From contig JAWKKV010000010.1 of NCBI GenBank assembly GCA_041393015.1, positions 94,192 through 158,191 of the forward strand: a stretch of DNA of 64,000 nt. Direction: 5' to 3'. The notes under the pieces are model-generated. The model did no database searches. It was not told the origin of the DNA and was given only the letters and a program-made list of their open reading frames with translations. Made by a program: the position numbers and the translations under genes. Positions 38,812 through 49,017 of this stretch are shown here, piece after piece. The DNA is from JAGQYH01 sp041393015. GTDB lineage: Bacteria; Bacteroidota; Bacteroidia; Chitinophagales; JADIYW01. How positions within the stretch are numbered: position 1 is the stretch's first letter; each line of letters begins with the position of its first letter.

Positions 38812-39777
38812 ATGAGCCAATTTGATAATGATGTTGCCGCAGTAGATGCTCTTTATGAGTCTTATACCAAACTACAATCAGAAATAGGAAAAGTAATTGT
38901 AGGACAAAAAGAAGTAGTTAAGTTTACCTTGCTTTCCATTTTTTGCAACGGTCATAGTTTATTAGTTGGTGTGCCAGGATTAGCTAAAACCTTATTGATT
39001 AACACCATTGCAGAAGTGTTGGATCTTTCGTTTAAAAGAATTCAATTTACACCCGATTTAATGCCTTCTGATATTATCGGCACAGAAATATTAGACGAAA
39101 CAAGACATTTCAAATTTACCAAAGGACCTATTTTTGCGAATATTGTTTTAGCGGATGAAATCAACAGAACGCCTCCAAAAACACAAGCAGCTTTATTGGA
39201 AGCGATGCAAGAAAAGACGGTTACAGTAAGCGGTGTTCCTCATCAATTAAACTTACCTTTCTTCGTTTTAGCAACACAAAACCCAATTGAACAAGAAGGA
39301 ACTTACCCATTACCGGAAGCACAATTAGATAGATTTATATTCAATATAAAATTAGATTACCCTTCATTTGAAGAAGAAGTAGCTATTGTAAAAAGCACAA
39401 CAGGCAGTTCAAATATTCAGTTACAAACTATTTTAACAAAAGAACAGATCATTGGCTTTCAACAATTGATCAGAAAAATTCCTGCTCCATCCAATGTGGT
39501 AGAATATGCCGTTAGATTAGTGGGTAGCACTAGAAATGAATCTAAAGAAGCTCCTCAAATAGTAAAAGACTACATTTCTTGGGGAGCAGGTCCAAGAGCA
39601 TCACAAGCCTTAATATTAGGGGCAAAAGCGCATGCGGCCATCAATAAAAAATATGCGCCGGATATTGAAGATGTTCAAGCAGTAGCCTTACCTATATTGA
39701 GACATAGACTGATTAGAAACTTTAAAGCCGAAGCAGAAGGCTTAAGCATAGAAGATATTATTACAAAAATATTATAA
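38812..39777 (+). CDS. MoxR-family AAA+ ATPase
   Basis: 321 residues. Walker A is GVPGLAKT (about 59-66) and Walker B is VLADEINRTPPKTQAALLEAM (about 122). A sensor segment ATQNPIEQEGTYPLPEAQLDRF follows. MoxR proteins act as chaperones and often neighbour DUF58 and von Willebrand A proteins; none follow here, so the partner genes are elsewhere. ATG at 38812. Confidence 0.93.
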   Translation: MSQFDNDVAAVDALYESYTKLQSEIGKVIVGQKEVVKFTLLSIFCNGHSLLVGVPGLAKTLLINTIAEVLDLSFKRIQFTPDLMPSDIIGTEILDETRHFKFTKGPIFANIVLADEINRTPPKTQAALLEAMQEKTVTVSGVPHQLNLPFFVLATQNPIEQEGTYPLPEAQLDRFIFNIKLDYPSFEEEVAIVKSTTGSSNIQLQTILTKEQIIGFQQLIRKIPAPSNVVEYAVRLVGSTRNESKEAPQIVKDYISWGAGPRASQALILGAKAHAAINKKYAPDIEDVQAVALPILRHRLIRNFKAEAEGLSIEDIITKIL

Positions 39778-39913
39778 TGAACTTTTATGAATTCATTAGC
39801 ATTGAAAACCTTACATAATCAACACTAATGAAACATGAGGAAATCTTTGTCACTGATTTGGCAATTAAATTACTTCTTTTGTCTTTTGGCAATTCACAAC
39901 TTACTACCAAACA

Positions 39914-41809
39914 ATGAGTGATATCATTAAACATGAGTGCGGCATCGCATTTGTTAGGCTTTTGAAACCATTAAGCTATTTCCAAGAAAAATATGGTGAT
40001 AAATTTTACGGCCTCAAAAAAATGTATATCCTCATGGAGAAGCAGAAAAACAGAGGCCAAGACGGAGCGGGTTTAGCAACGCTTAAAATCAATGTCCCTC
40101 AAGGAATGCCTTATATTGATAGAGTTCGAAAAAGTGGAAAAGAGTCCATTCAAGAGATTTTTGAAACCATTTACAGACAGTTTGATCATTTAACAGAAAC
40201 TGAAACTCGACAAATAGAAGATGCTGAATACCTTCAAAATAAATATGCTTTTATGGGCGATATTTATTTAGGCCATTTAAGGTATGCCACGCATGGCGAC
40301 AATCAATTTGCCAATTTACACCCAAGAATTAGAGCCAATAACTGGAAAACAAGGAATTTGGTGGTAGCCGGAAATTTCAACCTCACCAATGTAAACGAAC
40401 TGTTTGATACCCTCGTGAAACTAGGCCAATATCCTCGCGAGAAATCTGATACCATGACAGTATTAGAAAAAATAGGCCATTTTTTAGATGTAGAAAATGA
40501 TCGTCTCTATAAAAAATATAAGAAAAGAGGCATCAAGAAAAGAGATATCACTCCTATTATTGCTACCAAGCTAAATTTTAATAAGATTTTGAAACCATCT
40601 TCAAATGATTTTGATGGCGGTTATGTAATGGCAGGCATGATTGGCCATGGTGATGCTTTTGTGATGCGCGACCCAAACGGTATTCGCCCGGCATATTATT
40701 ATAACGATGACGAAATTGTTGTAGTAGCTTCAGAAAGACCAGCTATACAATCTGCATTTAATGTTCATCGAAGTAAAATCAAAGAGATTGGCCTAGGCAA
40801 TGCCCTAATTGTAAAAATGGATGGCAGTGTTGGTGAAGTTAATTTTCAAGAACCAAGAGAAAGAAAATCATGTTCTTTTGAAAGAATCTATTTTTCAAGA
40901 GGAAATGATTTTGAAATATATAAAGAACGAAAAGCGCTGGGAAGACTCCTGGTTGATAAAGTGCTCAAAGCAGTTGATTATAATTTAAAAGACACTGTTT
41001 TTTCCTACATCCCGAACACCGCAGAGATTGCATTTTTGGGAATGGTCGAAGAGGTAAGAAAAGTATTCATCAATTCAAACCTAGAAAAATTTGAGGCGAA
41101 GGAAATTTCTTATGAAGATTTTAAAGACAACTTATCTTTTGAACCAAGAATTGAGAAAATTGCCATTAAAGATGCAAAACTCAGAACCTTTATCACTGGT
41201 GACAATTCAAGAAACAGCTTAGTCTCACATGTATATGATGTCACATATGGTTTGGTAAAAAACAACATCGATACTTTAGTAGTATTAGATGATTCTATTG
41301 TTAGAGGAACCACTTTAGAAGAAAGTATTCTAAGTATTTTAGACAGATTGGCGCCTAAAAGAATTATCGTTGTTTCTTCCGCTCCACAAATTAGATATCC
41401 TGATTGCTATGGAATTGACATGTCGAAATTAGGCAACTTTGTAGCCTTTAGAGCTGCTATTGCTTTGTGGAAAGAAGAAAGTAAAGAAGACGGCTTAAAG
41501 AAAATCTATGAAGATTGCCTCGATGAGTTAACTAAACCACCGGAAGAAATGGAAAATTTAGTGAAGCAAATCTACGATCCTTATACACCGGAGCAAATTT
41601 CTCAAAAAATTGCAGAGATAGTAAGACCTAATCATATATTTTCACAAGTAAGCGTCATCTACCAATCGGTCGAAAATCTACATATTGCTTGTCCACTTAA
41701 TTTAGGTGATTGGTATTTTACCGGTAACTACCCCACTCCGGGAGGTAATAGAGTAGTATTAAGGGCTTTCAAGAACTTTTATGAGGGCAACAATGTTAGA
41801 GCCTATTAG
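39914..41809 (+). CDS. purF: PurF-like amidophosphoribosyltransferase
   Basis: 631 residues, longer than the usual 500 or so. An N-terminal Ntn-type glutaminase domain has its Cys at position 9 (HECGIAFV), so a short propeptide is probably removed, and carries RGQDGAGLA (about 47). The C-terminal phosphoribosyltransferase domain has the PRPP loop LVVLDDSIVRGTTLEES (about 455). The enzyme makes 5-phosphoribosylamine, the first committed step of purine synthesis. Extra length lies in insertions within both domains, an architecture I associate with Bacteroidota; a paralogue with another role cannot be excluded. No other pur gene is adjacent. Confidence 0.85.
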   Translation: MSDIIKHECGIAFVRLLKPLSYFQEKYGDKFYGLKKMYILMEKQKNRGQDGAGLATLKINVPQGMPYIDRVRKSGKESIQEIFETIYRQFDHLTETETRQIEDAEYLQNKYAFMGDIYLGHLRYATHGDNQFANLHPRIRANNWKTRNLVVAGNFNLTNVNELFDTLVKLGQYPREKSDTMTVLEKIGHFLDVENDRLYKKYKKRGIKKRDITPIIATKLNFNKILKPSSNDFDGGYVMAGMIGHGDAFVMRDPNGIRPAYYYNDDEIVVVASERPAIQSAFNVHRSKIKEIGLGNALIVKMDGSVGEVNFQEPRERKSCSFERIYFSRGNDFEIYKERKALGRLLVDKVLKAVDYNLKDTVFSYIPNTAEIAFLGMVEEVRKVFINSNLEKFEAKEISYEDFKDNLSFEPRIEKIAIKDAKLRTFITGDNSRNSLVSHVYDVTYGLVKNNIDTLVVLDDSIVRGTTLEESILSILDRLAPKRIIVVSSAPQIRYPDCYGIDMSKLGNFVAFRAAIALWKEESKEDGLKKIYEDCLDELTKPPEEMENLVKQIYDPYTPEQISQKIAEIVRPNHIFSQVSVIYQSVENLHIACPLNLGDWYFTGNYPTPGGNRVVLRAFKNFYEGNNVRAY

Positions 41810-41852
41810 ATATTAAAATACTAGATTAAGGCTTTTCGTTTAACTCGTCAAT

Positions 41853-41860
41853 TAACTTTG
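41853..41860 (+). promoter_or_regulatory. Bacteroidota -7 element for the arsenosugar cluster
   Basis: TAACTTTG matches TAnnTTTG and lies 31 bp before the first ATG of the cluster. Confidence 0.55.
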
Positions 41861-41891
41861 TAAAGCTTTTTAAGCTCAATAAATCATTTAT

Positions 41892-42227
41892 ATGAAAGAC
41901 ACTTATTACGATCCTAAAGATTTAAAGAAATTCAGTAAGATCAAGGAGTTTCAGAAACCATTAGGAGACAAGTTTTTTGAGTATTATAACGCCGTTTTTG
42001 AAGAAGGAGCGCTTACCAAAAGAGAAAAATGTTTAATTGCTTTGGCCGTTGCCCATGTTACTCAATGTCCTTATTGTATTGATGCTTACACTGAAAGTAG
42101 CTTACAAAACGGCGCTGATGAAGCTCAAATGATGGAAGCAGTACATGTTGGGGCAGCCATTAAAAGTGGTGCAGCATTGGTGCACAGCGTACAAATGATG
42201 GACAAGGTAAAAGACCTGAGCATGTAA
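41892..42227 (+). CDS. Carboxymuconolactone-decarboxylase-like protein of the arsenosugar cluster
   Basis: 111 residues. AhpD/CMD-type fold with the redox pair CPYC (C59, C62) in HVTQCPYCIDAYTES and a following His-containing helix. This matches the small CMD-family protein commonly encoded beside ArsS. It is 5 bp from the ArsS gene. Its exact step is not established; a peroxidase-like or redox role is the family expectation. Confidence 0.87.
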   Translation: MKDTYYDPKDLKKFSKIKEFQKPLGDKFFEYYNAVFEEGALTKREKCLIALAVAHVTQCPYCIDAYTESSLQNGADEAQMMEAVHVGAAIKSGAALVHSVQMMDKVKDLSM

Positions 42228-42232
42228 CGCGT

Positions 42233-43279
42233 ATGAAAACAACAAAAACGCTAAAATATCAAGGGCACAAGCTCCAATCATCGGCTATTCAATTAGATAT
42301 ACTAAATTCAGAATTAGCAGGAGATATTCCTTTATTTCAAGATAAGTTAAGGAGTCAAGGAGAATTTCCATTAAAAGCAAAAGAATTAGGCATTCTACAA
42401 GTGAATGTTGGTAAAATGTGTAATCAAACCTGTAAACATTGCCATGTTGATGCCGGTCCTGATAGAAAGGAAATTATGACTCAATCGACGATGGATCAAT
42501 GTCTAACAGTTTTACAACAAGGAGATTTCCATACCCTTGATCTTACAGGCGGAGCGCCTGAAATGAATCCTGATTTTAGATACTTTGTAGAACAAGCCAG
42601 TCAACTAGGCGTTCATGTAATTGTGAGAAGCAATTTAACCATCATCGTTGCCAATAAAAAATATTACGACCTTCCTGAATTCTTCAAAAACAATAAAGTA
42701 GAAGTTGTTTCTTCTTTACCCTTTTATACCGCATCAAGAACAGATGCTCAAAGAGGAGACGGCGTTTTTAATGCCTCCATCAAAGCCATTAAAATGTTAA
42801 ATGCAATAGGTTATGGCATGAAAGGTTCCGACCTGAAATTGAATCTGGTTTATAACCCAATTGGAAGTTTTTTACCCGGCGATCAAGCAGCTTTAGAGCA
42901 ACAATACAAAACCAAGCTTCAAGATAATTTTAACATCAATTTTAATAGCTTGTTTACCATCACCAATATGCCTATTAGTCGCTATTTAGATTACCTTATG
43001 GCCTCTGATAACTTAGAAAATTATATGGATAAATTAGTTGCTGCCTATAATCCTAACGCAATCGATTCGCTAATGTGTCGTAATACAATCTCAGTAAGTT
43101 GGGATGGCTATATGTACGATTGCGATTTTAATCAAATGTTAGATATCGCTATTGAACAAAACAATCATATCAGTAATTTTAACGCTTCTGTGCTGTCTAA
43201 AAGATCAATTGAAGTAAATCAACATTGTTTTGGATGCACAGCCGGTGCGGGCTCTAGCTGTGGAGGAGCAATCGCTTAA
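42233..43279 (+). CDS. arsS: Arsenosugar biosynthesis radical SAM protein ArsS
   Basis: 348 residues. The radical SAM motif CNQTCKHC (C63, C67, C70) sits after QVNVGKM, with HVDAGPDRKE following. The C-terminus has a Cys-rich tail (CFGCTAGAGSSCGG), as expected for this DUF3641-containing family. ArsS is thought to add the 5'-deoxyadenosyl group to dimethylated arsenic, giving the arsenosugar backbone. It is the middle gene of a tight three-gene cluster; the methyltransferase it depends on (ArsM) is encoded 7 kb downstream. Confidence 0.93.
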   Translation: MKTTKTLKYQGHKLQSSAIQLDILNSELAGDIPLFQDKLRSQGEFPLKAKELGILQVNVGKMCNQTCKHCHVDAGPDRKEIMTQSTMDQCLTVLQQGDFHTLDLTGGAPEMNPDFRYFVEQASQLGVHVIVRSNLTIIVANKKYYDLPEFFKNNKVEVVSSLPFYTASRTDAQRGDGVFNASIKAIKMLNAIGYGMKGSDLKLNLVYNPIGSFLPGDQAALEQQYKTKLQDNFNINFNSLFTITNMPISRYLDYLMASDNLENYMDKLVAAYNPNAIDSLMCRNTISVSWDGYMYDCDFNQMLDIAIEQNNHISNFNASVLSKRSIEVNQHCFGCTAGAGSSCGGAIA

Positions 43280-43292
43280 TTATTTTCAATCT

Positions 43293-43913
43293 ATGAAAAA
43301 TGCCTTAATCGTTTTTGCTAAAAATGCCACTTTAGGAAAAGTAAAAACTAGATTAGCGGTAGATCTTGGCGATGAACCTACATTAAAATTTTATCAAGAT
43401 TTAATGAAGATGACAAGAAATGAATGTCTTAAAGTAGAGGCTGATATTCATTTATTTTACAGTGATGAAGTCATTCAAAATGACATTTGGACAGAAAATA
43501 AAATCACCAAACACCTTCAACTTCCTTCAAAAGATCTTGGAGAAAGAATGATTGATGCTTTTCTAAAATTATTTAAGATAGGGTACAAAAACGTAGTTAT
43601 TATCGGTACAGATTGCCCTTATTTAACTAGTCAAACAATCAATAATTCATTCACTCAACTATCTGACAATGAAATAGTTGTAGGACCTTCTAAAGATGGA
43701 GGGTTTTATTTATTAGGAGTTAAAAATACCGACCATTTAAACTTCTCAAACATTACCTGGAGCACCAATACGGTATTATCAACATACTTAAAAAACTGTT
43801 CTAACCTAAAAATAGAGCCTAGAATATTAAAAATATTGGAAGATATTGATGATATTAAAAGCTACAATCGCTACATAAAATTCACCAACTCAATGAATAA
43901 CAACAATTTATAA
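43293..43913 (+). CDS. Arsenosugar-cluster glycosyltransferase (DUF2064 type)
   Basis: 206 residues. I start it at the ATG at 43293 (MKNALIVFAKNATLGKVKTRLA), 13 bp after the arsS stop; the frame stays open upstream into arsS but without family similarity. GT-A-like fold of the DUF2064/TIGR04282 group, with KVKTRLA near the N-terminus and VIIGTDCPYL (about 104) as the metal-binding DxD-like segment. It probably attaches or transfers a sugar or nucleotidyl-sugar group in arsenosugar maturation. Confidence 0.87.
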   Translation: MKNALIVFAKNATLGKVKTRLAVDLGDEPTLKFYQDLMKMTRNECLKVEADIHLFYSDEVIQNDIWTENKITKHLQLPSKDLGERMIDAFLKLFKIGYKNVVIIGTDCPYLTSQTINNSFTQLSDNEIVVGPSKDGGFYLLGVKNTDHLNFSNITWSTNTVLSTYLKNCSNLKIEPRILKILEDIDDIKSYNRYIKFTNSMNNNNL

Positions 43914-43983
43914 TGTCAACTAAATTTTTAGTGAAAATTAAAATTGCCTACTAAATTTTATAAATAAAAATAGAATTTTAATC

Positions 43984-43991
43984 TATATTTG
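43984..43991 (+). promoter_or_regulatory. Bacteroidota -7 element for the OmpA-family gene
   Basis: TATATTTG matches TAnnTTTG and lies 36 bp before the GTG start at 44028. Confidence 0.55.
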
Positions 43992-44027
43992 TTGGCTTAG
44001 AGTGCACTAAAACCAAAATATATTAAC

Positions 44028-45872
44028 GTGAGAAAATTTACAGTTTTATTAATTACACTATTCTTATGTTCTAATTTAGGGAACTTGAAGGCCCAAATCC
44101 TTCCAGATACTACTAATTGGTACCTAGATGAACTTCCTGCATTTATGCAGCCTGATTCGAATAAGATCAAGAAAAGAAAATTGGACCAACATAGAGATTA
44201 TATCAATATGGAATATCCTTATCCTGCAAAACCTAGACATTGGAGTACTTTAAGTATTACTGGTGGTTCAATGATGACCAGTGGTGATGTTAAAGCAAGA
44301 ATGGGCTGGAACGTTGGTTTAAACTATCGTTGGAACTTAGGCTACATAGTATCTATGAGAGTTGATTTACATCATGGAAGATCTTATGGTCAAAATTATG
44401 AAGCCAAAGATTTAGTAGGTTCATTAGAAGAAAATCAATTAACCAACATACATAATCAAGCTTATGCCGGAAATACCGGTGGAGTGAATTATGCCAATTC
44501 AGGTGAATATTTAGCTTTTGATAATTATAAAAATGAAATTACAGATGCAAGTGTATCCTTGATGTTTCATTTAAATAACATCAAATATCACAGAGAAAAA
44601 ACATTTTTTAATTTCTATACCTTCTTAGGTATTGGTGGTATGTTGTATAAAACATGGGTTGATGCTTTAGATGAAAATGGAAATGTTTACGAGTATAACA
44701 ACTTCTTGAAAGGAGATACAGAAAATGATGGAGTCCTAAACGTTAACAATCAAGAGTTGGCAGATGTATTTGCTGATGGAGTTGTTTCAGCTGGTGAAAG
44801 AGGAACTGTAAGAGACGCCCTTCAAGATCTTTATGGTGGAAAAGCATTGAAAAGATCATATGAAACTGCTGCCGAAGGACATAAAAACGAAGAAAATTTC
44901 TTAGAAAGAGTATTCAACCCAACATTCCATGTTGGTGCTGCTGTAGACTTTTTAGTTCATCCAAGAATTACTATTGGTATTGAAACGAAGCAAACTTTCA
45001 CTAACGATGACCTTGTTGATGGTCAAAGATGGACTGTTCAAGGTGATTTAACAAGAGATTACGATACCTACAACCAAACCAATATTACATTAGGTTTCAA
45101 CATCGGTAAAAAGAAAGAGAAATCTGAATTACCAATGTGGTGGATGAATCCAAATGATAGAACTATGTTTATGTTACAACAACAACCTGATGTAGCTAAA
45201 GTAGTTAGAGAAGCTATTCCAAATGATGAAGATGGTGATGGTGTACCAGACAAACAAGATAAAGAACCAAACACTCCTGCTGATGCAATTGTTAACAGCA
45301 AAGGTGAAACATTAGATAGCGATGGTGACGGTTGCCCGGATCACGAAGATCCAGAACCTTTCTCAACTCCTATTCTACCAATTGTTGATTGTAAAAACGT
45401 ATACGATTTTGCAACTAAAGAATGTTGTGATGAAAAGGCTACTGTAATTGCAGCAGTTCCTTGTAAAGAGATTCAGTTACCAAGCATTCACTTTGATGAT
45501 AACAAATACTATGTGAAGCCTGAATTCTATGCTCACTTACACGAAGTAGCAAGAAAAATGCAAGATTGTCCGGACCTAAAAGTAGTGTCTAATGGACATA
45601 CAGATACTAGAGCTGATATTAAATACAATGAGCAGTTATCTTGGAATAGAGTGAATGCTTCAATTAACTATTTAGTTCAGAAATATGGTATTTCTAGAGA
45701 TAGATTCATCGTTAAATACAGTGGTGAAAGATCACCATTAACAGGTGATGAAACGGCTGCTGGTAAATACCAAAACAGAAGAGTTGAATTTAGATTCGCT
45801 GAAGATGGTGAGGAAGGCGAAAGCAATCCACCAGCACCACATCCTGGCATTAAAGCTGGAAGCGATAAATAA
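44028..45872 (+). CDS. OmpA-family outer membrane protein with calcium-repeat linker
   Basis: 614 residues. GTG start, signal peptide (about 1-24, ending LKAQ), an N-terminal beta-barrel-like domain (about 65-365), thrombospondin-type-3-like acidic repeats (DEDGDGVPDKQDKEPN and LDSDGDGCPDHEDPEP, about 399-443) and a C-terminal peptidoglycan-binding OmpA domain (SIHFDDNKYYVKP... through NGHTDTRAD and NRRVEFRF). It should tether the outer membrane to peptidoglycan. Monocistronic: its own promoter and a strong terminator follow. Confidence 0.9.
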   Translation: MRKFTVLLITLFLCSNLGNLKAQILPDTTNWYLDELPAFMQPDSNKIKKRKLDQHRDYINMEYPYPAKPRHWSTLSITGGSMMTSGDVKARMGWNVGLNYRWNLGYIVSMRVDLHHGRSYGQNYEAKDLVGSLEENQLTNIHNQAYAGNTGGVNYANSGEYLAFDNYKNEITDASVSLMFHLNNIKYHREKTFFNFYTFLGIGGMLYKTWVDALDENGNVYEYNNFLKGDTENDGVLNVNNQELADVFADGVVSAGERGTVRDALQDLYGGKALKRSYETAAEGHKNEENFLERVFNPTFHVGAAVDFLVHPRITIGIETKQTFTNDDLVDGQRWTVQGDLTRDYDTYNQTNITLGFNIGKKKEKSELPMWWMNPNDRTMFMLQQQPDVAKVVREAIPNDEDGDGVPDKQDKEPNTPADAIVNSKGETLDSDGDGCPDHEDPEPFSTPILPIVDCKNVYDFATKECCDEKATVIAAVPCKEIQLPSIHFDDNKYYVKPEFYAHLHEVARKMQDCPDLKVVSNGHTDTRADIKYNEQLSWNRVNASINYLVQKYGISRDRFIVKYSGERSPLTGDETAAGKYQNRRVEFRFAEDGEEGESNPPAPHPGIKAGSDK

Positions 45873-45888
45873 TATAAATATGTGATCA

Positions 45889-45925
45889 GTAAAAAAGGGA
45901 TGCCTGTTAAGCATCCCTTTTTTTT
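45889..45925 (+). terminator. Intrinsic terminator after the OmpA-family gene
   Basis: Stem AAGGGATGC / GCATCCCTT (45895-45903 and 45911-45919), 7-nt loop, followed by a T run. It overlaps the GTG at 45882 that would extend the next gene, so that start is excluded. Confidence 0.92.
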
Positions 45926-45938
45926 ATTTTTACACTAC

Positions 45939-46619
45939 ATGAATTACTCTGAAATTATTTACGAAGACAATCACTTAATCGCCGTAAACAAAAAAGGTGG
46001 CGTATTAGTGCAAGGAGATAAAACTAAAGATGCTCCATTACCCGTTGATGTTAAAGCTTACATTAAAGAAAAGTACAACAAGCCAGGTGAGGTGTTTTTA
46101 GGAGTGGTTCATCGTATCGATAGACCTGTTTCCGGATTGGTATTGTTTGCAAGGACTTCAAAAGCAACCACTCGCCTGAATCAAGCTTTTAAAGACAATA
46201 AAATTGATAAAACCTATTGGGCCATTGTAACTAATAAACCGCCCAAGAAAGAAGATCATCTAAAACAATTCCTTTTAAAAGACAGCAACAAAAACAAATC
46301 ATTTGTTACCACCGATCAGAAAAAAGCAAAATTCTCAGAGCTAACATATAAATGGATCGCTAGTACAAAAGAAGGCCATCTTTTAGAAGTAAAACCCATT
46401 TCGGGTCGTCATCACCAAATTAGAGTAATGCTCAGTCATATCGGTTGCCCAATTGTAGGCGATTTAAAATATGGTGCGCCTAAATCTAATACCGATGGTA
46501 ATATTGCCTTACATGCTTTATCAATTGAGCTAATACATCCTGTACAAAAAGAAAAAATAAAGCTACAAGCAAAACTGCCTCAAACAGATTATTGGAAGGC
46601 ATTCGAGGGATTCTTATAG
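45939..46619 (+). CDS. RluA-family pseudouridine synthase
   Basis: 226 residues from ATG 45939, which is downstream of the terminator. The catalytic HRIDRPVSGLVLFAR motif (about 63-77) is the RluA signature, with later SGRHHQIRVMLSHIGCPIVGDLKYG. No S4 domain, so it resembles the short RluA/RluC-like forms that modify 23S rRNA or tRNA. The site modified cannot be assigned. Confidence 0.9.
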   Translation: MNYSEIIYEDNHLIAVNKKGGVLVQGDKTKDAPLPVDVKAYIKEKYNKPGEVFLGVVHRIDRPVSGLVLFARTSKATTRLNQAFKDNKIDKTYWAIVTNKPPKKEDHLKQFLLKDSNKNKSFVTTDQKKAKFSELTYKWIASTKEGHLLEVKPISGRHHQIRVMLSHIGCPIVGDLKYGAPKSNTDGNIALHALSIELIHPVQKEKIKLQAKLPQTDYWKAFEGFL

Positions 46620-46713
46620 AAATTGTAAAATCTACTCCTTTAAAAATCAAAATATACTTCATCGCTTTTTACTTAATTTTAATCGTGGAAGTCAATCACA
46701 ATTCACTCAAACT

Positions 46714-49017
46714 ATGAATAAATCAGCATTTCTCTCAAAAACTAAACATAAGGTCAAAAACTTTTTGAACTGGCTGATTCATCATAAGCTAAAAACCCTA
46801 TTCTACTTAGTTGTAATTGGCATTGCCTCATTTCTACTGTTTTTAGGATTAATCTACTTTGGTGCATTTGGTAAATTACCATCGAAGGAGGCCTTAAAAC
46901 ATTACAAAAATCCTGTCGCCAGCACCATTATCGGTTCTAATCAAGAAGTCATCAGCCACTATTACATTCAAAACCGCTCTAATGTCGACTCCACCGAGTT
47001 AAATGATTACATAAAAGATGCTTTAGTGGCAGTGGAAGATATTCGATTCTACGAACACAATGGGATTGATAATAGAAGTTTAGGCAGAGTACTTGTTAAA
47101 ACCATCTTACTGTCTAATGAAAGTAGTGGTGGTGGTAGCACCATCACGCAGCAATTGGCAAAAAATGTATATGGCAGAAAAGACATTCCAATCATTGGTA
47201 TGTTGGTAAGCAAGATTAGAGAAATGATGATTGCCAAGAGAATGGAAAAAGTATATAGCAAGGATGAAATTCTACTGTTATACTTAAACACCGTTATGTT
47301 AGGAGAAAATCTTTATGGTATCGAAAAAGTGGCTCATCGATATTTTAATAAAAAACCCAAAGAACTCAACCTAGAAGAGTCAGCCCTAATTATAGGTTTA
47401 TTGAAAGCACCCAATGGCTATAATCCAAAAAATTATCCTGAAAAAGCATTGATGCGGAGAAATGTGGTGTTGGCTCAAATGTATAAATATGAAAAAATAG
47501 ACGAAGCCACTTATTTGGCAGCGAAAGAGAAAAAAGTCGTACTCAATTATCAACAACCCAAAAACACTGCTGCTTATGCCGCCTTTTACAAAGAATACTT
47601 GAAAAAAGAATTTGCTATTTGGGCTAAGAAAAACCCAAAATCCAATGGATCCTTATACGATCTAAATATTGATGGCTTAAAAATTTACACCTCTGTTCAT
47701 CCAAGTATTCAGCGTTCGGCAGAAAAGGCGATGAAAGAACATTTAACCTACATCCAAACGCTATTCGATACCAATTGGGACGCCAAACCTTCACAAATGC
47801 CTCGCGATAGCTTTGTGATGAAAATCATGCTCCAAGATAAATATGCCAAAGAGTTAAAAGAAAAAGGCATGTCCCAGGAAGAGATTTTACAACATTTTAA
47901 AAAGAAAGGCGATAAAAGAATTTGGACTTGGGACGGATTTAAAACCGTTTCCATGACTTTTCAAGAATACATCACTTACGAGTTAACTCGTCTTCATTCG
48001 GGACTTGTGGCCATAGATAATAAAACCGGGAAGGTTATGGCCTATGTTGGCGGAAACGATTACAATTACAGCCAATACGACCAAATTCAAACACCGCGAC
48101 AAGTAGGCTCTACTTTTAAACCCATCGCATACTTAGCAGGATTAGAAAATGGTTTACAACCTTGCGACTTCTATGACAATTCCCTAAAAACCTATCCTCA
48201 ATATGAAGGTTGGAGCCCTAGAAATTCAGATGCTAAATATGACGGCAGTTATTCCATGTGGGGCGCTTTAGCGAATTCTATCAATACCATTTCAGCCGAA
48301 ATCATGATCAAAACAGGTATTCCAAAAGTGATCAACTTATCCAAAAGAATGGGCATAGAATCGGAGCTACCAAAAGTACCATCTTTAGTTTTAGGAACGG
48401 CAGATATTAGTTTAATGGATATGGTAAGAGCGTATGCTTATATCGCCAACGGCGGCGGCAAAATAGATGCTTTTTCCATCCTAAAAATTGAAGACGAAAA
48501 CGGTAAAGTATTATATGAATCAAAACACTATTCAAAAGCAATAGCTGAAAAACCGGAAGCTATTCAGCAAATTCAAAAAATGATGCGAGCAGTAGTGACA
48601 CAAGGCACAGGCGGAAGATTTCAAGGCTACAATATTCCTTACAATGTAATTGGTAAAACCGGAACAACCCAAAACAATGCCGATGGTTGGTTTATTGGTT
48701 GCTCTCCGGAAATCACCATTGGTTCTTGGGTGGGAACGCTAGATAAACGAGTACACTTTAGATCTGGTCCATTGGGTGCCGGAGCCAATACTGCTATGCC
48801 AATCGTGGCAAGAATGTTCAGCGATCTAAGTATGTGGCGGACTCCTATTTTAACTGATTTTCAATATACTATACCGGAATTTAACTGCGTGGCCCATAGC
48901 TATATGCCAGCAGAAGAAGCGCAGTATTTACCGCTAGAATCAGATTCTACAACGATTTTAGAAGACAGTACCAGTAACCAGATTATTTTGGAGAGCGATA
49001 GTGTGCAACAAAAGTAA
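46714..49017 (+). CDS. Bifunctional penicillin-binding protein 1A-type peptidoglycan synthase
   Basis: 767 residues. A cytoplasmic tail and membrane anchor (about 29-51) precede a GT51 transglycosylase domain (VEDIRFYEHNGID, about 108; GGSTITQQLAKN, about 143). The transpeptidase has SxxK in VGSTFKPIAYL (about 468), SIN-type SINTISAE, and KTGTTQN (about 648). It polymerises and crosslinks glycan strands. It stands between the RluA-like gene and a long spacer. The C-terminal tail is acidic and Ser-rich. Confidence 0.94.
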   Translation: MNKSAFLSKTKHKVKNFLNWLIHHKLKTLFYLVVIGIASFLLFLGLIYFGAFGKLPSKEALKHYKNPVASTIIGSNQEVISHYYIQNRSNVDSTELNDYIKDALVAVEDIRFYEHNGIDNRSLGRVLVKTILLSNESSGGGSTITQQLAKNVYGRKDIPIIGMLVSKIREMMIAKRMEKVYSKDEILLLYLNTVMLGENLYGIEKVAHRYFNKKPKELNLEESALIIGLLKAPNGYNPKNYPEKALMRRNVVLAQMYKYEKIDEATYLAAKEKKVVLNYQQPKNTAAYAAFYKEYLKKEFAIWAKKNPKSNGSLYDLNIDGLKIYTSVHPSIQRSAEKAMKEHLTYIQTLFDTNWDAKPSQMPRDSFVMKIMLQDKYAKELKEKGMSQEEILQHFKKKGDKRIWTWDGFKTVSMTFQEYITYELTRLHSGLVAIDNKTGKVMAYVGGNDYNYSQYDQIQTPRQVGSTFKPIAYLAGLENGLQPCDFYDNSLKTYPQYEGWSPRNSDAKYDGSYSMWGALANSINTISAEIMIKTGIPKVINLSKRMGIESELPKVPSLVLGTADISLMDMVRAYAYIANGGGKIDAFSILKIEDENGKVLYESKHYSKAIAEKPEAIQQIQKMMRAVVTQGTGGRFQGYNIPYNVIGKTGTTQNNADGWFIGCSPEITIGSWVGTLDKRVHFRSGPLGAGANTAMPIVARMFSDLSMWRTPILTDFQYTIPEFNCVAHSYMPAEEAQYLPLESDSTTILEDSTSNQIILESDSVQQK

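Noticed and set aside
43230..43292. Upstream extension of the DUF2064 gene into arsS
   Set aside because: The added residues show no family similarity; MKNALIVFAKNA at 43293 is the standard N-terminus.
45882..45938. GTG extension of the RluA-like gene
   Set aside because: The extension passes through the intrinsic terminator of the preceding gene, and family similarity begins at ATG 45939.
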